Positions 24,201 through 36,200 of a stretch of 64,000 nt of DNA are shown here, piece after piece. The position numbers were made by a program, and so were the translations under genes. The stretch is from Arcuatula senhousia (taxonomy: Eukaryota > Mollusca > Bivalvia > Mytilida > Mytilidae): assembly GCA_963971305.1 (NCBI GenBank), contig OZ020309.1:1915001-1979000 (forward strand), given 5' to 3'. The notes under the pieces are model-generated. The model was not told the DNA's origin. It did no database searches and was given only the letters and a program-made list of their open reading frames with translations. Every line of letters begins with the position of its first letter. Positions within the stretch are counted from its first letter, which is position 1.

Positions 24201-27200
24201 GGAGTTGCGGATAAGAGATGGGTACCCCCATGTAGTCGAATGGCTAAGTCCATGTTTTGCTATGGGAAACCCCAAAAATCATTCTGATCAAATTTTAAAA
24301 TAGTAGGTGTACATCTACATTATGTCACAAAGATTGTGTGCAAGTTTCATGAAAATCCATCAAGGGGTTTAGGAGTTGCGGATAAGAGATGGGTACCCCC
24401 ATGTAGTCGAATTGCTAAGTCCATGTTTTGCTATGGGAAACCCCAAAAATCATTCTGATCAAATTTTAAAATAGTAGGTGCACATCTACATTATGTCACA
24501 AAGATTGTGTGCAAGTTTCATGAAAATCCATCAAGGGGTTTAGGAGGAGTTGCGGATAAGAGATGGGTACCCTGAAGTGTAACGGAAGGACGGACCAGAC
24601 GGAAGGCCGGAAGGACGGACACCCCTATCACTATATACCCCCCACTTTTGAAGTGGGGGTATAATAAGGATTTTCTGCACAGATAGACAGATGGACGGAA
24701 ACTTCATTGCCTGGGGTATAATAATTCTAAAATCCATCAACTGACCCCTGTTTGGAAACCCATGAAAATTGGAACCAACAAAGTAAAAAAATCCACAGTA
24801 TTTTAGAACCTATACTTACATCACTGGTAGGAAGTTTAGTTTCTGAAGCTATGTCTTTAAATGACAGCTGTCTGTCATTTGCTGGCCTTTTAAATGTCAT
24901 CTGAAAATATTATAAAACAATTCAATTAAGTATTCATATAAGGAATCAAGGTTAGTCAAACTTAATGCAGTTAAGACATATTATTTTAAAAAATCTGTCA
25001 AAGTCAAAAATGGCTGGATTTCGTTAAACAGGAAGTAGGTGAGCGACATACCTGAAATTGTATCACACGTTATGGGACCACACCCTGATGCTGTATACCA
25101 AATATCAAGTGGCTGTGATAAAACTGTTACGAAAATTTCTTCCTCGCCCACACACCGCCCGCCCGACATTCACCATTTTATAACAAGGATTTTTCACTCC
25201 GTGAAATCCGGCCCAAAATATAATATATTTCAATATCATTTCTTGTTAAAAACTGATATTATCCTTTTTTTTCACAAGATTGGACGGACAGAGCTTAATT
25301 TTCTCAGTCTTTTCGTAAGGATTTCAATGAAAAAGTCCCAAATAGTTTCAACATATTTATTTATCCTGGATTGGTAAACATGCTTAATGCTTATGTAAAT
25401 CCCTCTCCAGTTTGCAGTTTGCAAGTGTGGCCTTTTTAAATGGCCCCCATTCAGCCTACTCTTATCAAATTCTACAAAGGGGTCTTACACATCCACATGA
25501 TAATGCTCTACCAATACATGGGCCAATCTTTTTTTGTCCCTTACGAAGGACAAGCATCATTACTGAGACCATCCCGGCAAATGGTGTCAAGAGAGAGTCA
25601 GAAAATCAGTTAATAAAATGTTCACCCCTAACAAGGATGGAACCACAAACCTTGGTGTTAGTAGCCTGAGGTGTTAACCACTACACCAATGTCTCTCTAA
25701 ATAATTGACTGGTGACCACTCAGGTCAATACATGTACAGTATGTATGTCACCAAAACAATTTCCCTCTTCTCCCTGTTTTCGGTAAGGTGTCAGAAATAA
25801 ATTTAACTTTTCATCCTTGTCACATATGATATAGTGCATCTTTCAATTGCAAAGTATTGAATTGTTTTTGTATCTGATGGGATGAGGCCAATGTTGGATC
25901 CAGTGTTGGGTGTTCTGAGGATTTGAAACCCTTTCCTTAAAAAATCTATTAACTTGTAGAATTTTGAATTTGACACACCGAATTGGAAATTAGCAACACA
26001 ACGGGTGTGCCATAGCAAGCATGAACCGCTTACTCTTCCTTAACACCGGAGTTTTGAGCCTGTTGTTGATTTCTGTTCGGTTGATTTTGTGTTTTGTGTT
26101 TCTTCGTGCTGTTTTTGTTCCTGTGTACCAGTTTTGTTGTTGCCCTTTCAAACTTTTGACACTTGAATGCCCTATTGGTGGCTCTCTGCTTGTTTCTTCT
26201 AACCTATGACAAAGTGAATCTTTCAAACAAAAGTATAAGACTGCTATTGTTTTTTGGTGGTCTAGGTCATTCGACCAGAGGAGACCTTTAATCCTCGACA
26301 ATTAGCCTGCACTCACCTCCATCAGACATAACAGAGAGATTTTCTGTCTCATTGGAATTTCATTTGCTGCTAAGTCAGGCTGAAAAAAGAATAATGAGGA
26401 TCTACTAAATGTTTTATTACTTATACCTTCGATAATATTTGTATTTTATCCCCAAGTTTTTTTAAATGTGGTATTCTTGTTTTTGATGCAAGGATGGTTT
26501 AAAACTAAAGTTCATCTTGATTAGAAAGCTTTTTTTCAAATGCAGCATAATGCAGCAGATAAAATGATGATTCCTGCCTAGATAAGGATTCATTTATTTT
26601 TGTGGATACCAATTTTCGTGGTTTGATGAAAAAGAACCAGTTCGTGGATTCTTAAATTCATGGTTCTGTGGTCTGCAACATAAATATTAATGTTAAATTT
26701 CCTTTTCCAGCGATATCAAATATCGTGGGTCCAGACCACCCACGGAAACCACGAAAATTGATACCCCACGAAAAATAATGAAACCACAGAAAATAGCTTT
26801 GGAAACGTGTAACCCCTGATGGACTTACACAGCTTTTTGATGAATGCTTTCTGTAGAAAAAAATTCTGTCAAAGTAAAAAAAAAAGGCCAGATTTTGTTT
26901 AACAGGAAGGAGATGAGCGACAGATCTAAAATCAAATCCCACATTATGGGACCCAACTCTGATGCTGTATACCAAATATCAAGTGGCTGTGATAAGTTGT
27001 TGCCGAGAATAGAAAATAATGAGATGTGGAATAAGTGTACACGACACAACCCACAATTAAACGGCAATTTAGAACAAGAGTTAACACTAAAGTATGTCTC
27101 GCCTGCCGGCACCATCAGATACAATTATTCTTGTTTCTTACTTCCACTATATTTTGAATTTACATGGATTTTCAGTTTCTGAGATCAAAAGATGATTATA

Positions 27201-30200
27201 GAACTTAAACATTGCAAATATATGCAATAAAAATAATCAAAGTCACTCAACTGGAAAATCAAGGTCAAGGTCAAAAGATGGGGATGCAACTGTGCGAAGC
27301 TACTACTGGGGCTTATGCATACCAAGTTTCATCAACCCAGGACCTATAGTTCTTGAGATATGGAGGTGCTCGCAAAACTTTTCCATTGCTATTATATGTA
27401 TTGAAAATTGTCAAAGTCACTCAACCGGCAAATCAAGGTCAAGGTCAAAAGATGGGGATGCAACTGTGCTAAGCTACTACTGGGGCATATGCATACCAAG
27501 TTTCATCAACCTAGGACTTATAGTTCTTGAGATATGGAGGTGCTCATAAAACTTTCCAAAAAGTTAACGCCGCTGTCGCCGCCGCCGCCGGTAAAGTAAC
27601 ACCTATGTCCCGCTCTGCTTCGCAGGCGAGACAAAAACCACAATGGACAACCACCAGCAGCCTTCAACGAGGCCATTTGGCACTGCTCGCGGTTCTGCAA
27701 TTGGCCCATGGTCTAAATAAAATGCATATAATTCAAATCCAGCCCTGAAATAGTCACAGATAGACCCCCTTCTTAAACAAGTAACAGAAAACATCAAGAA
27801 TACAATTACAAACGAAAGTTTTGTCAAAGATTCCTGGCTAAGGACAGGCACATGTAATATGTGGCGGGGTTAAACTAGTTTTTTGGGCCCAATCTTCCCC
27901 CTATCAATATTCCAAGACAAAGCACAAAAACTAAACACACAATAAAAATCAAATCGATCAAAGTCCAATTCCAATAGAGAGAACCTAAGACAAAAACAAG
28001 AACAAACGAAAGGACGGTAAAGGAACTCTCTATAGAACACTCGCTGTTACTGACAGCGCCTGCCCCCAGAAATTCACCATTTCATAACCCAGATTATTCA
28101 CTCTGTGAAATCAGGCTAAAAATGCAAAAGCATGTTTTAATCAAGCCCCTTTTTGGTTGCTATTATCTATCTAAACCAAAAAATGATGGAATCCCATCCC
28201 TATATTTAATGGTAAGGATATTGTTATATAAAATTTTGCATAATCTCTAGTTCACAAACAACACCATTCACAACGATGATTATGACGGCATTACACCATT
28301 ATACATATCATTCATGTTTTACCTGAGTTGTCCAGCTTTTTTTGAGTTCATCAAACTTGGGTATGTTTCCACTGTTAAAGGCATACAATAGGTCGACCAA
28401 CCATGATTTATCTGTAGATTTCAGAGATTCTAGGATGGGATGGGCTAACTGAAAAACAAAATTAAAACTTGACCGAGATTCTAGGATGGGATGGGCTACT
28501 GAAAAACAAAATTAAAACTTGACCGAGATTCTAGGATGGGATGGGCTAACTGAAAAACAAAATTAAAACTTGACCGAGATTCTAGGATGGGATGGGCTAA
28601 CTGAAAAACAAAATTAAAACTTGACCGAGATTCTAGGATGGGATGGGCTACTGAAAAACAAAATTAAAACTTGACCGAGATTCTAGGATGGGATGGGCTA
28701 ACTGAAAAACAAAATTAAAACTTGACCGAGATTCTAGGATGGGATGGGCTAACTGAAAAACAAAATTAAAACTTGACCGAGATTCTAGGATGGGATGGGC
28801 TACTGAAAAACAAAATTAAAACTTGACCGAGATTCTAGGATGGGATGGGCTACTGAAAAACAAAATTAAAACTTGACAGTAGCATCATAAACATGTAAGA
28901 CTCATTCATGGTAATCTGTGTAAAGTTAATGAAAAATAATTAATGATAGGAAAGGGCTATTCCAGATATAAATGTATGGGGGGGGGGGGGGGGGTCGGAA
29001 GGCACTTTTTTTATACCCACCATGCATAATTTTTTTTCCCTTGTATGTTGCATTTGAGAAATATCTAAAAATATCACCACCCATACAATTTTAATTATAG
29101 TGCCTTCCGACCCCCCCCCCCCCCATACAATTAATTCTGGAATAGCCCTAATTTGCAGTTCTAATACCGTATAACAGTTTAATTTGGCGTGATGGTTATT
29201 TTGGCTATGTTGGCGTGCAAGAAAAAATCACCATCTTTTCAAATCAAATGGTAAAAATTAGAAAAACACCAAAATATAAAGCATCCAAAATAAAACCTGC
29301 AAAAAAAAGAGAAAAACACAAAAGTTTTCAACCACAGTTCAGTCCTGTAAAAGCGTTTCACAAACTATAACCTGTGGTTATTATAAGTAGTGTTGGGTCT
29401 TCTATATAGAAACATTCTCTTCTCAACTCCTAATGGAGAATACAGCCAAAGAATGTGTGTGTGTGTGTTGGTATGTACTGTCAGTTTTACTAGTGGATGA
29501 AACCAGATTACCCTGGGAAAACCATTGGTTCTTTTGGCAGGTACATGCAACTGACAAACTTATTAAATCCAGGTTGGAAAACTCACATTTTTGTGAATTG
29601 CAAACCCGGAGTGGATCCAACAACCTGAAGAAGTAATTGACTAGTGATCTATAGTGTGGTATTGAAACCAACACCTTTATAGACCACTCAGCCCCCTATG
29701 GCTGAAGTATTAATGCTTCAGAAAAGAAGAGGATAAGTGGGTTATTTTGGGTTGGATCTTTATAAATTACAATGCAGTACAACATAAAAAAATAAAGTTT
29801 GCTTTTGCTTGCAAAAACAATATCCCTCTCCCCTGTTTACCCCCAAATTGTAAGTCCAAACACTAACACACAAAAAAAAATTTGAATATCAAAATTTCCT
29901 AGATATATGCAAAACTACATATGGTGTCCTTCCTACATACCAAGTTTCATTGAATTCTGTTCAGCAGTTTCAGAGGAGTCATAATGAATAAATAATAATA
30001 AGGATTTTCAGCGAATTTCTATGTTCAAAGGGCTGTATCTCCCACAAAATTTGATGTGGTTTAGTTAAGTTGTCAGTTAAGTAGTTTCAGAGAAATTACA
30101 AACAGACAGACATGACAAAATGGAAAAGACAATTTGTCTCCCCATCAAAGAATAGGGATACATAATACTATAACAGAAATCAGTTATGATGTATATTTCT

Positions 30201-33200
30201 TCAAAATTTGTGGTATTTTTCTATACAAAGAAAGTCAATTTACAATGAACAATACAGCATTGGTTTAGTGCATGTATTATATCCCCATTTTGCAGTTGTA
30301 TTTTGTGTTTTCTCTGTGTTCTGAGATAAACCAAAATTTATCAATAATCTTACCAATTCTCCAAAGTTATACACTCCTTCTCCTAAGACAGCTGCTAATC
30401 CTAGATTAAATGCTCTCTCAACTTGTTCTGCGGCTAAATATAAAAAAAAAACATGTTGATTAAAGTATCTGTCTCAAGCTCTTGAAATGGTTATTAATAA
30501 GCTTTATGAATATATTTCAAGTTGAACTACTTAATTTTTTTTTATATAAAATTGCATTTTATTTGTCTTGGGTTTTTTTTTTGCTAAGACCACAAATTAA
30601 TGAATATGATTGATATGCAAACTATTCCCTAATCAAAAATACTCATAAAATAAAAAAAATTTACAGTAGGCTGTTGGCACCACAATAGGTTAACCTAAAA
30701 AATCTGTCAAAAATGGCTGGATTTCATTGAACAGGAAGTAGATGAGCAACGGACCTGAAATAAAACCCATGCTGACGTTGCATACAAAAAATATGAAGAT
30801 GTGATAAGTAGTTGCCGAGAAAACTGTTACAACACTAGTTTCCCTCCTGCCTGGCTCCAGACATTCACTATTTAATTTCCCAGATTTCCAATCTTTGAAA
30901 TCCAACCAAAAAGCTTCAACAGTATGCAGTTGGAAAACCACAGCAAATTAACCTCAGGAAAAGCTTAAAACTGTAATGCCAACCTTTAAGTATGGTTAAG
31001 TTCTCATCAAAACAGTAAATATAATGGTGTAAATTCACATGTATTAATAGATTGTTGTTTCCTTTAATTCAAAATCTTGCCCTCGCACTACAAAATTTGA
31101 AAAAAATACCAATATAAGTCTCAGAATAATCACAACTCATTATGTTAAATATCAGAGCTGAGAATATTCTCAGACTTAAGAATTTCTATTGTGTTGTGGT
31201 GTTGTGGCCAGGAATATCAATTTGTGTGTCACTCAATTGATATTTCAGATCTAAAAAATTAAAGGAAAGTTTTGAAAAAATTCCTTCACTGGTTTTTGAG
31301 AACAAGATTTGAAAAAGTAACACGACGGTGTAGGGATGACAATAGCTCAGTTGACCCTTTGGGTCAGGTGAGCTAAAACACAATATAATATATACCTTGT
31401 ATATCTTTATAAATTCCCTACCTGATATTTCTTCCAGAGATGTACAGCCCAGGTACCTCAATGCCTCTTTATAGTACTCGGCATGGTTACCCATAAGTCT
31501 GTGGTAGCTGGAAGAAAGCTCGTAAAATCTGCTGTGGACTGTAGTAACACCGTCAAATGTATCAATTATACCAGAACACTCCTCTACTAATGACTAACAA
31601 AAGAATTCAATATGGTTAAACAAATAATTACCCCTTACAAACAAATCACCACCAGAGCCTTCAAGAAAACAAAATGTTAAAGTGTGTGTGTTAATGTTTA
31701 GGGATGTTCCAGAATTAAATGTGGGAGGGGGAGGTCGGGAGGCACTTTTTTCTTTATCCCACCATCCATCTAATTATTATAAATTTTTTATCATTTTTTC
31801 TTAGCAAAATCTTTCTCAAACACCCAACACCCACCATATATGTAATAGAAGTTCCTCCCGACCCCCCCCCCCCCCCCCCCCACACCTAAAATTATGGAAC
31901 AGCCCTTAATGCCCTTTACGGGCCATACAGATGATTTTATGTCAACCATTTTATGTCTTCGTCTTATTGGATTAACAACATTTTTGGTAAACCCTTGCTT
32001 TTTGACCCAAGAAACTGCATCTATAGCGAATAAATTCCCCAGTTGATCCTAATTTTTAAGTCATTTTGGTGAGATTTAAATGAAAAAAGGTCAAAAATAC
32101 TTGACCTAATACCTGATGGGTTATCTTAATAGTGTCAGACCAAAAATAAATTTAGCTTTTTAGGCCCTCCCTACTTTTTTGTAAGTGTTAGTGTAAAAAG
32201 TTCCTTCATCTACTTTTTGACCAATTAAAAACTGGAATGTGGAAGCCTCTCTCCATGACATGTTTTTTGAAAACAAAATCTGTCAACTCAAAAATGTCCA
32301 GATTTTTTTAAACAGGAAGTATGTGTGTGACAGATTAGAAATTGAATCTCACATTATGGAACCAAACCCTGATACTGCATACTGAATACCAAGTGACTGT
32401 AATTAGTAGTTGCTGAGAAAACTGTTAGGAAAAGTTCTCCCCTGCCTGCTGACTGACATTTCTATAAGCTAGATTTTTTGCTTTCTGAAATCTGGTTTTA
32501 TTTGTCTCGGAACTTTATAAATTAATTTTGTATGGCCTCATACCTTTGTTTTGTCCATGTCTTTGGTCCTCAGACATATCATTCCACTGGTTGTCATACA
32601 TAAAACTTTAGCTTCCTCACTGCCTTTCACCAGGTGGTGTGGGAGGGCGAGTGGTGTTAGGTGCTTGCTTAAATACCACACTATTGATCACTAGCTGATA
32701 ACCCATAAGACATACCTTTGTTTTTTCCATGTCTTTGGTCCTCAGACATATCAGTCCACTGGTTGTCATACATAAAACTTTAGCTTCCTCACTGCCTTTC
32801 ACCTAGGTAGCAATAAAAGATAACATTATGATTTCTGATATGTGTTTCTACACATCATGCATGTAAATAAAGACTTTATTATTATTATTATTATTATTAA
32901 AACTTAAAATAAAACTAGAAAATGTGTCAAAGAGCCGTGGATGGCCTGCCTGTTCTTGAAATATCATTGACCCCAGACATGGTGTACCAGAGATATTTAA
33001 TAATTAATTTATGTAAGGATAAGAAGTAAATGAACATGAGACCATAACACATATGTTAACTCCAACTACAATTAATTTTTATGAGCTGTATGGTTATTTC
33101 GGAAAATTATTCCTCATCAGCAGCACTATAACCCATACATAGAAAATCCACCCTTTTAAAAGATGTTCAAAATGCATTAAGCCAAACGAAATCCAAATAA

Positions 33201-36200
33201 ATATAGCTAAGGGCAAAACTATCATTGAACGAGATAAACCTTATGTTTTAGAATTTACATAAATTTAGAATATGGTTATAAACAATGTGTACACATGAAA
33301 AGTAATCTCAGGGCACAACTAAATGCTCCAACGACAAACATTGGCGAGCCATTAAAATATCCTGTTGCTTTGAGCTTTAAATGTTTCTTCTTATTCAATT
33401 CATTCAAATATTAGTGACAGAAACTAGATTCCTGTTTTCAGTTCAAGTTAAATCAAGTGTTGTGCTTCTGTCAGGCTACTTATGATTTAAAATTCATTAT
33501 GGCAGATCCAGGGGGCAGTTTTGTTGGTTGGAACCTAACCTTTCCTTAAAGATTTTGTATTTTTCAAGTCGATATTCTGCAAAATTGGTCTGTAACCCCT
33601 TTTTAGTCCAAAGTGACTAATATGTGAAACCCCTTCCCCTTTTGAAAATTACTGAATCGACCCTTTTTACACCTTAACAAATTTTACCATTCAGTTAGTT
33701 TTATTAGTGCCAATGATACATTCTTGATTCTTCTTTTCTTTCTGTCTTTTTATTTTTGGTGTATTATTAAATATAAATAATCAATAAAATTTTATGACAG
33801 AGAGCAATTTTAAGATAACACTATTACCAGGTATTCTCTGAGTGATTGAATGGTCAAGTACAAAATACCCAATCCAGGTAAAGTCATGACAGGTACCAGT
33901 GTTTACATAATTATAATATATATAATTATAAATACATGTATAAATATAAATAGATTGTCCTCTTTTATGACACTGAATTTTTTCTGCAGTTTTCTTTCAA
34001 ACAAAAACCTTTCTGGTTAGTTTTTTTTTTGGAAAACTCAACAGATTATTCAGAGGTTTTACACTAGTGTGAATTTCATAATGTTTTAAAAATTGTGAAA
34101 ATGTTAGGTTTTATGTCTTTAAACATATCAATACCTTTTCCTTTAACTTTTCCAAGAAATCTATTCCAGCTTTTGGATCTACAAACAAAATATAGTAAAA
34201 TAGTTTCCTCTTCTTTCACCACAAAATTTTGATAATCAAAATTTACTGATGACACACTGTTATTTGCTACAAATACAAATACCAAAACAGGTAATTTGGT
34301 TATGCTGTATATGCATATTTCAAGGAGTAACCTCTCATCAGCAGCATTTGAATCAAAACATTGGAAGGTCAAAACCCAAAGGTATTGAATGAAAAGTACT
34401 TGATGCCAAAAAATTTCAAACACGGAAGCCAAATCCAGCACTGAGGATATCGACCATCCTTCTGTCTGTCAATCACTAAGTTATCCAATCTACTGAGCAA
34501 TGGGACTTATTCTGAAATTATACAATACTTTTATGTTCATTTAGCAACATCCTTTCTCTGCCGGAGCAATGGGACTTATTCTGAAATAATACAATACTTT
34601 TATGTTCATTTAGCAACATCCTTTCTCTGCCAGAGAAATTGGACTTATTCTGAAATAATACAAATCAAGATTCTTTCATTTCTACTGAAAAGTTTCCACA
34701 GTTGATTGGGTATCTTTGTGATTGACATACAGATGTATGAACTGGACAAAAACATTATGTAATCCCACTAAAAATAGGGGCACATTAAAATGGAACTGTT
34801 CTTTAAAATTAGTTTTCATTAACTTTTACAAATCTAAAAAACTTTTTCTTTCTGAACAAATTCTTTGCTGTACAGTACTAAACAAATTGTTAAAAGTTTT
34901 CTACACTTCAACGTATTCAGCTGAAATAAGGTATTAAAATTCTCTGCAACTTAATGTATCTAATGTTTATACTACTGCTGAGGAAAAATTATACATGTGT
35001 ATAAAGTTACCAGTTAATACAGGAATGAACTGTAAAGAGTGAATTATCTGGTTTTTCAATCCAGAAAAAATAACACAGTTTTAAGTTAAAGCAGAGAAGA
35101 GTAGAAAGTTAGCTCAGTTACCTATCGTTATTGAGAAAGCAAACTTTCTTTCAGTGATTTCATTTTTATTTGTAGGATATCAATTTTCATGGGTTTCCTG
35201 GATGTTCTTGACCCACGAAATGGAAATATAACATAGATCTGTATGCTGCAGACTTCAGAAACATGAATTTAAGAAATCAATTAACTGGTCTTTTCTCATC
35301 AAATCATGAACATTGGTACCCATAAAAATAAATGAATCCACAGTATCTACACAGGAAAAATTTAGACATACGTTTGTAAAAACGTGCGTCTGACGTAGTG
35401 TATAAATGTACGTTAAACACATGTTTCTAACCGCTGTACTGTAAACGTATGTCAAATAATTGTCAAAACATACGTCAGACGTACGTTTTTTAAACGTGCA
35501 TCAAACATACGTTTACCATACATCAGAAGTATAGTTTCCTAGAATGTATGAAATTAGTGAGTTATTTATTTAGTGTGTTTTATTATTGAATTTATATATA
35601 TATTATTTGTATTTATTTATTGAAATAAAAATATTGCCAAGATAAATTTTTAACGTGCATCAAACATACGCGGTTAGAAACGCCAATTTAATATGGGTCA
35701 GATGACATGCGTTTAACGTACACCAGACGCGTGTTAAACGCAGTCCACATTATGCCTGTGTAATTGAATATTAAGTGTTTACCTGTTATTTGTCTGCTGA
35801 CACATACTCCTATCTCTGCCAGAGCAATGGGACTGATTCTGAAATATTATTTTTTATTAATTTTCATTTATTTCACTATATCTCTATTTCAACAATCTTA
35901 TCCTTTATTAGTAACCAACAACAAGAATATGTCCCAAAGACATTATGCCCCATCTCGCAACATTTGGAACAGACAGACAAACAGACCCAAACACTTAATG
36001 CCCCCTACTTTAGTAGATGGGGCATAAAACAGTTTGGTTTAAGGTCCATTTTGTTTGTCTCGGGGAAAAAACTTCCATAATAATAATTATTGAATGTAAC
36101 TGAATCTAAAACTGTTTGTTCATGGCACAAACTTTGTTTTTTTTTTTATTCATTAATCACTGTAGGCATTAGAGTGCTTATACATTATTAATTCTTTGAA

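Noticed and set aside
23190..24666. CRISPR-like regular array
   Set aside because: Units of about 174 bp are near-identical throughout with no short repeat and variable spacer pattern, and the genome is eukaryotic.
31186..31494. 102-residue minus-strand ORF as a separate gene
   Set aside because: Its first part is PSMD13 exon 7; the remainder is read-through into the intron past the GTAGGG donor.
32617..32802. 61-residue minus-strand ORF
   Set aside because: It is exon 6 read through its donor into the short intron; it ends in a stop inside the duplicated exon in another frame.
34076..34441. 121-residue minus-strand ORF
   Set aside because: It runs through PSMD13 exon 5, intron and the ribozyme repeat; only the 44-bp exon is real.
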